This document shows, piece by piece, positions 8,763 through 18,345 of a DNA stretch of 64,000 bases. The stretch lies in assembly GCF_014639155.1 (NCBI RefSeq), contig NZ_BMFT01000003.1:62001-126000 (forward strand), given 5' to 3'. The notes under the pieces were generated by a model. That model made no database searches. It was not told the origin of the DNA and saw only the letters and a program-made list of their open reading frames with translations. How positions within the stretch are numbered: the stretch's first letter is position 1; each line of letters begins with the position of its first letter. The DNA is from Paenibacillus segetis. Lineage in GTDB: Bacteria > Bacillota > Bacilli > Paenibacillales > Paenibacillaceae. The translations under genes and the position numbers were made by a program.

Positions 8763-9827
8763 CTATAGAGGAATTTGATTGATTAACTCTGGCTGCGATA
8801 CTGGCTCACTATAGTTCTGATTATCCAACCCAACGACATCCTTCTGTCCATTCAACCAAATTCTCACTTTGTCTCCCTTGGCATTCTCCGTGACGGTTAA
8901 CACCACCGATTGCATCATTTGAGCCGGTGGCTTCTCACCAACATCAAACATGTCATCATTAATCGATACCGTCACAATACCATCATTAGATACGGTTACA
9001 CCGTTAACCGCACTATTATCGGTAAGCACTCGCTCTAGACCCATTCCCTGTGAAGGTCCCTTGATCAGTTCAGCAAGTGCAGACTTCACCAAGTCCCCTC
9101 CGCTTGGAACAAATCGGGTGACGGGTACATAATATTGAACTCCGCCCTCTGTTTCTGCCGAGAAGTATACAGTAACTGCACTAGTTCCCGATAAACTCGA
9201 GTTACTATCATGATCTAAATTGATACCCAAGGAACGATTTAATGGTCGATCCAAAGGTGTTCCATCCACGGGCATTTCATTTAACTTCTCACCGTTAACC
9301 CATAGTTGCACATTCTGTATTTCTGGATTCCCTGTTAGTGTCCAAGTAATCGCTTCAAGAATTTTACGTTCATCTGCGACCGGATACTTACTAAACATCG
9401 TATTGAACTCTACGACGGCAAGCTTCTCATCCTTTTTAATCGTTACTGCATCAACCTCGGTGCCTTTTGGAAGCACGCCTTTGAAACCGGCTGGAATTAA
9501 CGAACTGTATGGACCACCGTCAACCAGCATGTCCAGTGTCGTGTTCAAATCTTCTTCATTCGAACTCGCAGGTAAATGAAGTGTAACCGGGGCAAGTAGT
9601 CCTTTTTCATTTTGCAAATACACTGTGGAGAGTTTGTCCCCCACTTTGAGGCTTGTCTGGTCCGTAGGTGCAAGGGCCGTATCTAACATTTGAGCTTCCA
9701 CATCCGGTGGCGGTGGATCGATCTGGGCTGATGAGCTCACTCCAAAAGTACTGCAGCCTGATAGTATAAGCGGGAGTGTTAACACACCAACGGCGACAGT
9801 ATTGCGAAATTTAGAAATCAATTTCAT
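8763..9827 (-). CDS. gerM: GerM-family spore lipoprotein
   Basis: A 354-residue lipoprotein (lipobox LILSGC, Cys25) with two GerMN domains: residues ~75-180 (VTLHLPASSNEEDLN, GVLPKGTEVDAVTI) and ~215-335 (VTVYFSAETEGGVQYYVPVT, DNSAVNGVTVSNDGIVTVSI). GerM is a mother-cell sporulation and germination protein that associates with the SpoIIIA-SpoIIQ channel in Bacillus subtilis. GGGAGGA stands about ten bases before the ATG. Synteny with rph and rdgB supports the call. Confidence 0.92.
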   Translation of the reverse strand: MKLISKFRNTVAVGVLTLPLILSGCSTFGVSSSAQIDPPPPDVEAQMLDTALAPTDQTSLKVGDKLSTVYLQNEKGLLAPVTLHLPASSNEEDLNTTLDMLVDGGPYSSLIPAGFKGVLPKGTEVDAVTIKKDEKLAVVEFNTMFSKYPVADERKILEAITWTLTGNPEIQNVQLWVNGEKLNEMPVDGTPLDRPLNRSLGINLDHDSNSSLSGTSAVTVYFSAETEGGVQYYVPVTRFVPSGGDLVKSALAELIKGPSQGMGLERVLTDNSAVNGVTVSNDGIVTVSINDDMFDVGEKPPAQMMQSVVLTVTENAKGDKVRIWLNGQKDVVGLDNQNYSEPVSQPELINQIPL

Positions 9828-9975
9828 GATCTGGGTTCCTCCCTAACATTTTTCAATGGTTTGTATTACTATATATACGAGCCTCTTTTCGAAAAATAAC
9901 TATATTTTTTAGAGAAGTGGGTACACTCCATCATGTTCAGTCAAATAATTCGATCAAGAAGTAGAGGTGTTTGAG

Positions 9976-10536
9976 ATGGATCAACCCAAAGAAAAAGTAC
10001 CATACAGCCTTAACAGTAAAAAAGTCGCTGACGCGACGAAACATTGGCTTCAGAAACGTGGCGTTACGATAGACGAAATCGCAGAACTCGTCATGATGTT
10101 GCAGCGGAAATATTATCCAAATTTAACTATGGAAGAATGCGTACATAACGTAGAGCAGGTACTTAGCAAGAGAGAAGTACAAAACGCAGTTCTAACTGGT
10201 ATTCAATTGGATATTCTCGCTGAGCAGGAGCTATTGATTCCTGAACTTCAAGATATGATTTCCAATGACGAAGGGTTATATGGCGTAGACGAAATACTCG
10301 CTTTCTCTATCGTTAATGTGTATGGCAGTATTGGATTTACGAATTACGGATATGTGGACAAGCTTAAGCCTGGTGTACTCGACAGACTAAATGATAAGAG
10401 CTTAGGTCCTTGTAATACTTTCCTCGATGATATTGTAGGGGCGGTTGCCGCCTCTGCCAGCAGTCGGATTGCCCATCGCAAGCAGGCTGAACGCGAAGTC
10501 GAAATCGGGGAAGATGTGGCAGATGGGGATAAATAA
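9976..10536 (+). CDS. PgpA-family protein (YutG-like phosphatidylglycerophosphatase A)
   Basis: A 186-residue member of the PgpA family. The C-terminal core FSIVNVYGSIGFTNYGYVDK followed by LNDKSLGPCNTFLDDIVGAV is the family signature. Bacillus YutG-type members are soluble and lack the membrane helices of Escherichia coli PgpA, as here. The ATG at 9976 is preferred over an in-frame GTG at 9967 because GAGGTG (9964-9969) is then correctly spaced. The expected reaction is dephosphorylation of phosphatidylglycerol phosphate; activity is assumed from the family. Confidence 0.85.
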   Translation: MDQPKEKVPYSLNSKKVADATKHWLQKRGVTIDEIAELVMMLQRKYYPNLTMEECVHNVEQVLSKREVQNAVLTGIQLDILAEQELLIPELQDMISNDEGLYGVDEILAFSIVNVYGSIGFTNYGYVDKLKPGVLDRLNDKSLGPCNTFLDDIVGAVAASASSRIAHRKQAEREVEIGEDVADGDK

Positions 10537-10565
10537 AGTCTTGATTCTATAAAAGTAGAGATCAC

Positions 10566-10599
10566 AAAAAAACCGATAGCCAATTGCTGTCGGTTTTTT
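10566..10599. terminator. Bidirectional terminator between the PgpA-like gene and the RpiR gene
   Basis: AACCGATAGC pairs with GCTGTCGGTT around CAATT, flanked by A6 and T6. Confidence 0.88.
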
Positions 10600-10630
10600 A
10601 TTACCTTCCCCCGTGCGATCTAATTCATTT

Positions 10631-11491
10631 TTAGTACAGTTTTTCTGAAATAGCCTTGGCTGTGATCTCACGATACTTTAAAGCTTCTTCTTTAATTTTA
10701 AGAGATACGCCTACATTCAAAATATCAATAATAGCCAATTGGGAGATTTTAGCGGATAACGAACTGCCTTGCAATGGATTTTCTCGAGCAACCATTAACA
10801 GCACAATATCTGCCAGTTTGGTAATAGGGGAACGTGCATTGCTGGTAATGACAATGATTTTTGCCCCTGCCTTCTTGGCCAAGTTTAAGTTCTCCAATGT
10901 ATCTTTGGTGCTTCCCGAAATAGATATCCCAACAGCAACATCTCCTTGGCGCATTAGCGAAGCAGTCATAGCTTGGAAATGCGTATCGGTCTTGGCAAAA
11001 CTATGTTTACCAATTCTTGAGAAACTGTGCGCGGCTTGTAATGCCGTCAATCCAGAAGATCCCACCCCAAAAAAGTGAATATAGTTCGCAGTAGTCAACA
11101 AGGTAATTGTCTTCTCCAATTGATCCGCACTGATTAGTTCTGACGTCTGCTCAAGCGTCTCAATATGCATAGAAATAACCTTACGATTCAATGTCGCTGC
11201 ATCATCTTCTTCAGTAACTTCATTATATAATCGGTCGGAAGGCTTGACCAAATCCTGAGCTAGGGATAGTTTGAAGTCCTGAAATCCATGAAATTTCAAC
11301 TTCCTGCAGAAGCGAAGGACTGTCGTCTCTCCCACGTCAGCTCTCTCCGCAAGTTCAGTTACTGAATGATAGATTATATCCTGAGCGTTTTCCAATATAA
11401 AATTGGCCACTTTTTGTTCTGTTTTAGTTAATCCGTTCAAATGACTTCTAATTGATAATAACGTCTTTCCCATTCCTTGTTCGTTAGACAA
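10631..11491 (-). CDS. MurR/RpiR-family regulator of the amino-sugar operon
   Basis: A 286-residue regulator with an N-terminal HTH_6 domain (residues ~1-80; TKTEQKVANFILENAQDI, DVGETTVLRFCRKLKFHGF) and a C-terminal SIS sugar-phosphate-binding domain (~130-260; IHFFGVGSSGLTALQA, VGISISGSTKDTLENL). The start is a TTG at 11491 with AAAGGGG seven bases upstream. It is the last gene of the nanE operon, 148 bases after the ROK kinase. RpiR proteins usually sense a phosphorylated sugar; ManNAc-6-P or GlcNAc-6-P is the obvious candidate here. Confidence 0.9.
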   Translation of the reverse strand: MSNEQGMGKTLLSIRSHLNGLTKTEQKVANFILENAQDIIYHSVTELAERADVGETTVLRFCRKLKFHGFQDFKLSLAQDLVKPSDRLYNEVTEEDDAATLNRKVISMHIETLEQTSELISADQLEKTITLLTTANYIHFFGVGSSGLTALQAAHSFSRIGKHSFAKTDTHFQAMTASLMRQGDVAVGISISGSTKDTLENLNLAKKAGAKIIVITSNARSPITKLADIVLLMVARENPLQGSSLSAKISQLAIIDILNVGVSLKIKEEALKYREITAKAISEKLY

Positions 11492-11639
11492 ATAAATTCC
11501 CCTTTCAGGTACGATTCTTTCTTATACCGTAGCCCGCAGCACCTAAACTGTGCAATTTCCCTATAATAAGTTATACATAAATTCCTGTAAAAGGCAATCT
11601 GGAATACCACAACCAGCCGCCAATGCAGTTCATATCACG

Positions 11640-12581
11640 TTATATGAAATACCCTGCCACAGCTCCAACAACCCCGCCGTCATTTCCTAATGTGGCCGAA
11701 ACAAGATCAATTCCTCTTGATTTAACTCCATACACGGGCAATAAATAACGAGATAGCTCATAGCGTACCTGACCTAATAAAAAGTCCCCTTGTTTACTAA
11801 TAGCTCCACCAATTACAATACCCTCTGGATTAAAGATATGGATCAAATTTGCCAGTCCCACAGCAATATACTGGGAGTATCTCCGTAACACATGAAGAGC
11901 TTGTTCATTACCTTCCTTTGCATGGTCGAAAAGAGCTTCCGGAGAATTAAGTTCTCGTAATCCTAGGCCCTCTTCCTTTACCAATCTCATAAGCCCCGTT
12001 ACCGAAGCATACTGTTCCCAGCACCCTGTTCTACCGCAGTTACACGGTTGACCACCAAGGTCAATCACATGATGACCCATTTCTCCGGCAAAACCATCTC
12101 GTCCATGATACGGCTGTCGATCTATAATCACACAGCCGCCTACTCCTGTTCCGAGGGTAACACAAATGAAATCATGCCAATGGCGACCAGAACCTACCCA
12201 TGCTTCCCCATATGCCATAGCATTCGCATCGTTATCTATCGTTACAGACAGACCGGTTAGCGCTTGTAGTCGGTTGACCAGTTCCATTCCAGCCCAGCCT
12301 GGCAAATTTGCAGTAGCTCCCATTACCACTCCTAGATGACTGTCGACTTGACCCGCAGTACCAACACCAACACCCTTTACAGTCCATCCATGGTCGATTG
12401 CATATTTCTTCAGTTCCTTCACCATTTCTGAAATACGGATTAGCAGTGCTTCACCACCTTCATGTGCTTTCGTAGGCAGACTTAAGCGGTGAACGACCAC
12501 ACCATTTTCGTTTACAATGCCCGACTTAATGTTGGTTCCTCCAATATCCAACCCAATGGCTACTTCACCAACATGACTCAT
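11640..12581 (-). CDS. ROK-family sugar kinase (probable N-acetylmannosamine kinase)
   Basis: A 313-residue ROK kinase. ATP site GLDIGGTNIKSG, catalytic region IDNDANAMAYGE, and the zinc motif around GGQPCNCGRTGCWEQYAS with GHHVID. Substrate is inferred: NanE in the same operon uses ManNAc-6-P, so this is likely the ManNAc kinase, although glucokinase-like specificity cannot be excluded. AGGAGG lies within the end of the DUF4127 gene, which stops five bases before this ATG. Confidence 0.85.
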   Translation of the reverse strand: MSHVGEVAIGLDIGGTNIKSGIVNENGVVVHRLSLPTKAHEGGEALLIRISEMVKELKKYAIDHGWTVKGVGVGTAGQVDSHLGVVMGATANLPGWAGMELVNRLQALTGLSVTIDNDANAMAYGEAWVGSGRHWHDFICVTLGTGVGGCVIIDRQPYHGRDGFAGEMGHHVIDLGGQPCNCGRTGCWEQYASVTGLMRLVKEEGLGLRELNSPEALFDHAKEGNEQALHVLRRYSQYIAVGLANLIHIFNPEGIVIGGAISKQGDFLLGQVRYELSRYLLPVYGVKSRGIDLVSATLGNDGGVVGAVAGYFI

Positions 12582-12586
12582 CTCCG

Positions 12587-14146
12587 CTACGCACCTCCTA
12601 TTTCCAGCGAGAAGCCTAATTCAAACATCCGTGTCCAAGGGAGGGATACATTGCGCACAACAACATTCTTAACAACATCGTCTTGTAAATACATCTTCAC
12701 AAAGTCATTCAACTTCTGCTCGATGATATCGCAGACCTCATCAAGAACATGGGATAATTCAAAATAAGAGGCGCCCAATTCAGGGAGATGGTTATCACAT
12801 ACCGCTTGTCGAACCAACGCTTGATATCCCCAGTCTTCGATTAATCTAGAAACATAGAACAGCTTACTCCGTTGATGAGAAGAGTCAGCCTTTAGTTCAC
12901 GGGATTGATAATAAGATTGAATAACTCCATGCGAGATCACAGTCCCAAGAGAATTACCGGAGGTGTTCCATGCAGCATAACCTCCTATTCGGCCAAGCAT
13001 CTTCGAATGGTGTAGAAGATTCATAAGTAAATGATCCCCACCATTACATAGGGCCACATCGGCAAGCATAACCAAACGTCCAGCATCCAGATAATACTTC
13101 ATAGCCTGTACAAACTCCCGGGTATTAATCTCCGAGAAATAGGATCGATGTCGATCCTCTATCGGCGTACCCGTCTCCGCCATTTCACTCTGCCCAATAG
13201 CCGGAGAATGGACCATGAGGATGCAGTCCGCCTCATTTGAAGCGTCAGCCATAACAGCTCCAGCTGAAGTAAGATGTGCTTTTATACTCTCGTTTAGACT
13301 ACGATCCTCATATTTAGGAATACACAAAGGCCCCTTTGAAGATGAATATCTCACAAATAGTGATGGAGTATAGTTCTTGACCTCACAAAATACTCTAGCA
13401 AATAAGGTACATCCAATCTCATCAGCACCCGGATAAATCGCCACGCGATGGGACAGACCCGCAAGCTCTGTTCGGATCGTCAGGGCACGCTGCTCCATAG
13501 CACTAAAACCGTATTGAGAGTTGTCATCTAGTGGGATGATTAAATAATCAATTATTCCCTTCTCCGTCAGCTCCAAAGCAAGTTCATTGATCTTTGCATT
13601 AACTCCCCGTCTTGTACGGTAATCCTGAAGTACATCTTCAGGAATGGCAGCCAATACTTCGTTCAAACGAGTCTGCTCTTCATCGTTCAAGCCCACACTT
13701 TCACTCTTATCACTCAACCAACCAAGTTCATAAATCTCTCTACCGACCTGATCATAATAGTCCGGTTCTTCTTCACTGCTAGAGTATGCGGGAACTCTGG
13801 TAATAAGATTAAAGGCATAAATCCGTAAACTTGGATTGTCTTGTTTTAACTTGTGCAGGACCATCAATCGTTCACGACAAGCCTCCAAGGACTCGTGGTG
13901 CAATCGCGATGGAACAATCCCGCCGTGTACAAGCATATCCAAAGAGATGATTACCACATCGGCGTTGCTAGACTGTTCCTCCAGCCAGGAGCTAATCTCC
14001 TGAAGTTCAGCCCGCTGCTTCTTATTTCCAAGCTTCTCAAGAGGAGGAACGATCATTTGCAAATCAGTCAACGCAGCTAGCTGCTGAGGATAGAGCCAGT
14101 TACATGGTCTTTCATCTAAAGGCAAATATATTACTTTTGTTGTCAT
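12587..14146 (-). CDS. DUF4127-family protein
   Basis: A 519-residue soluble protein of the uncharacterised DUF4127 family: N-terminal VIYLPLDERPCNWLYPQQLA, then HGGIVPSRLHHES, YPGADEIGCTLFARVF, MLADVALCNGGDHLLMNLL and GYAAWNTSGNSLGTVISHG. The start ATG at 14146 is preferred over a TTG six codons earlier; GAGG is 12 bases upstream, so the start is not certain. No catalytic activity is established for the family. Its place between the transporter and kinase genes of an amino-sugar operon suggests a role in processing an imported amino-sugar compound. Confidence 0.85.
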   Translation of the reverse strand: MTTKVIYLPLDERPCNWLYPQQLAALTDLQMIVPPLEKLGNKKQRAELQEISSWLEEQSSNADVVIISLDMLVHGGIVPSRLHHESLEACRERLMVLHKLKQDNPSLRIYAFNLITRVPAYSSSEEEPDYYDQVGREIYELGWLSDKSESVGLNDEEQTRLNEVLAAIPEDVLQDYRTRRGVNAKINELALELTEKGIIDYLIIPLDDNSQYGFSAMEQRALTIRTELAGLSHRVAIYPGADEIGCTLFARVFCEVKNYTPSLFVRYSSSKGPLCIPKYEDRSLNESIKAHLTSAGAVMADASNEADCILMVHSPAIGQSEMAETGTPIEDRHRSYFSEINTREFVQAMKYYLDAGRLVMLADVALCNGGDHLLMNLLHHSKMLGRIGGYAAWNTSGNSLGTVISHGVIQSYYQSRELKADSSHQRSKLFYVSRLIEDWGYQALVRQAVCDNHLPELGASYFELSHVLDEVCDIIEQKLNDFVKMYLQDDVVKNVVVRNVSLPWTRMFELGFSLEIGGA

Positions 14147-14190
14147 TTCAAGCACCAACCTCAATAGTAATGTTCAAACATCTACACCAG

Positions 14191-15024
14191 TTATTCCTTC
14201 ACAGCACCAGCTGTAATTCCACGAATAAATTGCTTCTGCATGAGCAAGAACAAGATAATCATCGGAATCAATGACATAACCGAGCCCGCCATAATGGCAG
14301 TCCAATCGATATCTCTTGATGAACGGAATAAAGCCATTCCTACAGGAAGCGTACGCATCTGCTCTCTGTTGGTCACAAGCAGCGGCCAGAGTAAGTTATT
14401 CCAGGCTGTATTAAATGTGAATATGGCCAAGGTTGCCATTGCTCCTCTGTTCATCGGTACAACAATTTTCCAAAAGGTGCGAAGCTGTGTACTGCCATCA
14501 ATTGTAGCAGCCTCAAGAATCGCATCCGGCATGGACAACATAAACTGCCGAATTAGAAAAATACCAAAGGCTGTTGATATTTGGGGAAGAATCAAGCCTT
14601 GATACGTATCAATCCAGCCAAAGCTAGAAACCATACGAAATAATGGAATCATCGTCGCTTGGAACGGGATCATCAATGTAATCAGAAATAACATAAACAA
14701 ACCGTTCTTACCAGGGAATTTCATTTTGGCAAAAGCATATCCCGCCATCGTACAGAGCAATACAGTGACACCTGTGAGCAAGATGGCCACGACGATGCTG
14801 TTGATGTAATATCTTTCAAACGGAATCATTGAGAATACTTTTTTATAATTCGTCCAATCCAGAGAATCTGGAATCCACTTCGGTGGAAACCGGAATACTT
14901 CACTCCCTGGTTTAAATGAAGTCGATAGCATCCATGCAAGCGGAGCTAAGTTTAGAATCAAACCTGCGCTCAGGAACAAGTATATGAAAAATAAACTGAT
15001 TTTCTTTTTCCGGAATTCTCCCAT
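14191..15024 (-). CDS. Sugar ABC transporter permease (MalG type)
   Basis: A 277-residue carbohydrate-uptake permease with six predicted membrane helices; the first is residues ~10-32 and the last ~245-262. The EAA loop EAATIDGSTQLRTFWKIVVP contacts the ATPase. It pairs with the MalF-type permease 10 bases upstream and the lipoprotein at 16037. No ATPase gene is present, as is normal for CUT1 systems that share an MsmX-type ATPase encoded elsewhere. GAGG precedes the ATG. Confidence 0.92.
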   Translation of the reverse strand: MGEFRKKKISLFFIYLFLSAGLILNLAPLAWMLSTSFKPGSEVFRFPPKWIPDSLDWTNYKKVFSMIPFERYYINSIVVAILLTGVTVLLCTMAGYAFAKMKFPGKNGLFMLFLITLMIPFQATMIPLFRMVSSFGWIDTYQGLILPQISTAFGIFLIRQFMLSMPDAILEAATIDGSTQLRTFWKIVVPMNRGAMATLAIFTFNTAWNNLLWPLLVTNREQMRTLPVGMALFRSSRDIDWTAIMAGSVMSLIPMIILFLLMQKQFIRGITAGAVKE

Positions 15025-15034
15025 ATCGTTTACC

Positions 15035-15955
15035 TCATTCTTCCTTCTTATAAATCACTTTAAATTGGATAAGAGAAATGATTAATAGCATGAATAAAAA
15101 GACATACGATAAGGCCGAGGTGTAACCTAGCTTTAAATATCTGAAATTAGAGAAAATTTGGAAAACAATCGTTTCAGTTGCTTTAACTGGCCCACCATTT
15201 GTCATGACATAAATTTGATCAAACACGTTAAATGCCCCGATAACACCATAGATGAGTAGAAAAGCAAGTGTATCCTTCAATCCTGGTATAGTTACATTGC
15301 GAAAGGATTGAAAGGCGTTAGCCCCATCAATTTTTGCCGCTTCATACAAATGCTCTGGTATTTTCTGTAGTGCTGCTAGAAACACAATCATCGAAAACCC
15401 TAAGCCCTGCCAAACACTGGTTGCGATAATGGAATACATGGCAATCCTTTTATCCGTCAACCATCCAACGGAATCCAAACCAAAGCTACCTAGAAAATAA
15501 TTTAACAGACCCTTTTCGTTATAAATCAATGTCCAAACCAATGAAACAACAACCATAGGCGTAATGACAGGAATAAAGTATGTGACTTTGAAGAAACTCT
15601 GGAAACGAGTTAACTTATCAATAGCCAAAGCCAGAATGAGAGCCAAGCCCATCCCGCCAATAAGACTGACTATGGCAAATTTAACCGTATTGAGTAAGGC
15701 TTTGTGAAAATCCTTGTTCTGTAGGATTTTCGTATAGTTCTCGATTCCAATAAATTTAGCTGGCTGCAATCCGTTCCAATTTGTAAAACTCATCAAAAAA
15801 CCATAAATCATCGGAATCAGGCTAAAAACAATTAACAACGCGACCGGGATTAGTATGAACAAATAAGCTTCTTTGCTTTTTCTTACCTCCTTGGCTAAAC
15901 TACGAAATTTAGGGAGGAACTTGTTCTCTGAACCGACCATCGAGTTTCCACTCAT
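15035..15955 (-). CDS. Sugar ABC transporter permease (MalF type)
   Basis: A 306-residue CUT1 permease with six membrane helices (first YLFILIPVALLIVFSLIPMI) and the EAA loop EAAKIDGANAFQSFRNVTIP. The ATG at 15955 (MSGNSM) fits the ribosome site AAAGGA eight bases upstream; a frame extension to 16012 has no ribosome site. It partners the MalG-type permease and the substrate-binding lipoprotein in the amino-sugar operon. Confidence 0.9.
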   Translation of the reverse strand: MSGNSMVGSENKFLPKFRSLAKEVRKSKEAYLFILIPVALLIVFSLIPMIYGFLMSFTNWNGLQPAKFIGIENYTKILQNKDFHKALLNTVKFAIVSLIGGMGLALILALAIDKLTRFQSFFKVTYFIPVITPMVVVSLVWTLIYNEKGLLNYFLGSFGLDSVGWLTDKRIAMYSIIATSVWQGLGFSMIVFLAALQKIPEHLYEAAKIDGANAFQSFRNVTIPGLKDTLAFLLIYGVIGAFNVFDQIYVMTNGGPVKATETIVFQIFSNFRYLKLGYTSALSYVFLFMLLIISLIQFKVIYKKEE

Positions 15956-16036
15956 ATTTTTCATCCTTTCAGTTAAAGGGCGGATTTTTACAATCTCGCC
16001 CCCAACATTCAACAGACTACACTTGCATTCTTCCTT

Positions 16037-17359
16037 TTACTCTTGTGCCAGGATTGAATTTACTTGTTCAGCAGCTTCATCAAGTGCTTCTTGCGGAGTA
16101 GCTTCGTTCATAACTGCTTTGGCTATTGCATCGGAAATGACTTGGCTGATCTCTTGCCATGAGCTAACGATAGGATTCGGTGTTCCTTTCTCAACGGCCT
16201 TCTTGAACACATTCATAGGCACTTCACCTCCAAAGAATGGATCTGGAGAATTCACTTCCTCGGATTCTAATGCTGGTAAGTAACCTGGGGCCGCTCCTGA
16301 TGTCTTATAAATTTGAATTGCATTTTCCTCACGGCTTAAGAACTCGATGAACTTCCAAGCTTCTTCTTTGTGCTGTGATTTTTCGAAGATACTGAGGTAA
16401 GTTCCGCCGATGTGCGTACCATATTGTTTATTGCTGATTGCATCTGAAACTTTCCATTTACCTTCTTGCTCAGGGTTGCTGTTCTTGATCAATCCCATTA
16501 CATATGGGCCATCTTGGAACATGGCAATAGTACCATCCTTGAGACCAGCTACGTAACTACCACGATCAGCAGTCCAGTTCACAGCAATTTTATGTTTATT
16601 CACCAAGTCCGCATAGAATTGCAACGCTTCTACACCTTCCGGGCTGTTGAAAACTGCCTTTTTGTTATCCTCGCTGAGCACCTTTCCTCCATTTGCATAT
16701 AAGAACGGCTCGTAATGATACCAGTCCGGCATCACAAGAAAGGCGTACTGATCCGTTTTACCGTCACCATCCAAGTCCTTAGTCAACTTCTTACCAACTT
16801 CGACCATTTCATCCCATGTTGCTGGAGGTGCAGTAATTCCTTCCTCTTGGAGCAAATCGCTACGGTAATAGAGGGAATATGAATCAAAATCATATGGAAT
16901 ACCGAAAAGACCTTGTTCTGTTGTTGCTGCTTGGATCATCCCTTCACTGTATACCGTATTAATATCGCTCCCGTTTACTTTCCCACCTGATAGCGGTTTC
17001 AAATCTGCGAATAATCCGAATACTGTATATTTTGGATTCCACATGAGCCCAGTTGTCGCGATATCAGGTGTATCTCCTCCAGACGCTGCCGCAGCCATTT
17101 TGTCCCAGAAATTATCCCAGGGCTGCTCTTGAAAATCTACTTTAATATTTGGATACTCCGCTTCAAATTTAGGAATCAAGGGTTTAATCGGTGTTGTCGC
17201 TCCATAGTTATCCCATACCGTAATCGTTACCTTTTCCCCATCTCCCTTAGGCCCGTCCGCAGCGGGCTTATCCTTCTCTCCTCCAGAACAACCAGATAAT
17301 ACGGCGGTGGATAGTAATAATGTTGATAAAATACCTGTTAATCTTCTACTGTGCTTCAT
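16037..17359 (-). CDS. Sugar ABC transporter substrate-binding lipoprotein
   Basis: A 440-residue extracytoplasmic solute-binding protein of the CUT1 group. Lipobox VLSGC with Cys24; the body shows ITVWDNYGATTPIKPLIPKF, IATTGLMWNPKYTVFG and IGGTYLSIFEKSQHKEEAWK, the usual family-1 features. GGGAGG stands seven bases before the ATG. Gene order with NanE suggests it binds ManNAc, a sialic-acid-related sugar or an oligosaccharide that releases one. A near-consensus cre site lies in its 5' untranslated region. Confidence 0.92.
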   Translation of the reverse strand: MKHSRRLTGILSTLLLSTAVLSGCSGGEKDKPAADGPKGDGEKVTITVWDNYGATTPIKPLIPKFEAEYPNIKVDFQEQPWDNFWDKMAAAASGGDTPDIATTGLMWNPKYTVFGLFADLKPLSGGKVNGSDINTVYSEGMIQAATTEQGLFGIPYDFDSYSLYYRSDLLQEEGITAPPATWDEMVEVGKKLTKDLDGDGKTDQYAFLVMPDWYHYEPFLYANGGKVLSEDNKKAVFNSPEGVEALQFYADLVNKHKIAVNWTADRGSYVAGLKDGTIAMFQDGPYVMGLIKNSNPEQEGKWKVSDAISNKQYGTHIGGTYLSIFEKSQHKEEAWKFIEFLSREENAIQIYKTSGAAPGYLPALESEEVNSPDPFFGGEVPMNVFKKAVEKGTPNPIVSSWQEISQVISDAIAKAVMNEATPQEALDEAAEQVNSILAQE

Positions 17360-17391
17360 AGTAAAACCTCCCTTTTAGTATCAAAATAGAT

Positions 17392-17405
17392 TATTAACGC
17401 TTTCA
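17392..17405. promoter_or_regulatory. Candidate CcpA (cre) site before the binding-protein gene
   Basis: TGAAAGCGTTAATA on the minus strand matches the cre consensus except for the penultimate C. It differs from the site at 18340 at only two bases. Both lie in untranslated parts of the same operon. Confidence 0.45.
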
Positions 17406-17451
17406 ATTCTAAATTTGAAAACAGCCATCACCCCTCTCATGTCATATACAT

Positions 17452-18156
17452 TCAACTTTTAGTAACACTTTCATATTGAAGTATTGCATCTGTATATTTT
17501 TTTGTGATCGAATGAGGCCGAGTAATTGCACCACCAATAACTACTGCATATGCTCCTGCTCGGAGACTTTGCAAAGCCTGTTCAGGACTATGAATTCTTC
17601 CCTCAGCTAGTACTGGGATCTTAACTCTTTGGCTCAAGTCAGCGATTAATTGGATATCAGGCTCCTCGCTTTGAGGGCTATGAGCAGTGTAACCAGACAA
17701 TGTAGTTGAAATAAGATCGAATCCAAGCTTTTCAGCTTCCACTCCCTCTTCTACCGTAGATACATCGGCCATCAGCAGAACCTGATATTTCTCTCTTATT
17801 TCCTTGACGAGATCTGATAACTTAATCCCACCCGGCCGATCACAACGAGTAGCATCCATTGCCACAATATCTGCTCCAGCAGCAATTACACCTTCAACTT
17901 CTTTCAAAGTTGGAGTTATGTAAACATCGGAACCAACATAATCCTTCTTCCACAATCCTATTAGGGGCAGCTTCGTTACTACCTTTATCGCCGCAATATC
18001 CTGAGGCGTATTCGCCCGAATTCCAACTGCTTTTCCCATTTCAGCCGACAGGGCAAACCGGGCCATGTAGTCACTGCCAAAAAAGGGCTCACCCTCAAGG
18101 GCCTGACAGGAAACAATGAGTCCACCTTTAAATGATTGAATGATTGGATGTAACAT
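17452..18156 (-). CDS. nanE: N-acetylmannosamine-6-phosphate 2-epimerase
   Basis: A 234-residue TIM-barrel enzyme that converts ManNAc-6-P to GlcNAc-6-P. Family motifs: GGLIVSCQALEGEP near the N-terminus, AVGIRANTPQDI, PLIGLWKKDY, GADIVAMDATRCDRPGG, LMADVSTVEEG, PVLAEGRIHSPEQA and YAVVIGGAITRP. The ATG at 18156 has GGAGG eight bases upstream; an earlier in-frame ATG lies within that site. It is the first gene of the operon. No sialate lyase (NanA) is encoded in the window, which favours free ManNAc, or a product of the DUF4127 step, as the input. Confidence 0.95.
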   Translation of the reverse strand: MLHPIIQSFKGGLIVSCQALEGEPFFGSDYMARFALSAEMGKAVGIRANTPQDIAAIKVVTKLPLIGLWKKDYVGSDVYITPTLKEVEGVIAAGADIVAMDATRCDRPGGIKLSDLVKEIREKYQVLLMADVSTVEEGVEAEKLGFDLISTTLSGYTAHSPQSEEPDIQLIADLSQRVKIPVLAEGRIHSPEQALQSLRAGAYAVVIGGAITRPHSITKKYTDAILQYESVTKS

Positions 18157-18316
18157 AAGACAGTCCTCCATATTGCGGAATAATTCTCCGATTGATAAAA
18201 TAATAAGTGAATATTTTCTCCTGTGTGAATCAAAAAAAATATGCCGACAGCTGCACTTTTATACACTTAGGAGGATTTTATCTCCTTTTTATAAAAAATA
18301 AATGGTTTTTTTCTTT

Positions 18317-18345
18317 ATTATAGTTGGAAATTATTACTTTGTAAA
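18317..18345 (-). promoter_or_regulatory. Sigma-A promoter of the nanE operon
   Basis: On the minus strand, -35 TTTACA (18340-18345), 17-base spacer, -10 TATAAT (18317-18322): a near-consensus promoter with a ~150-base leader before nanE. A cre-like site overlaps the -35. Confidence 0.75.

Noticed and set aside
10656..11078. A 140-codon plus-strand frame inside the RpiR gene
   Set aside because: Antisense shadow of a conserved regulator; no ribosome site.
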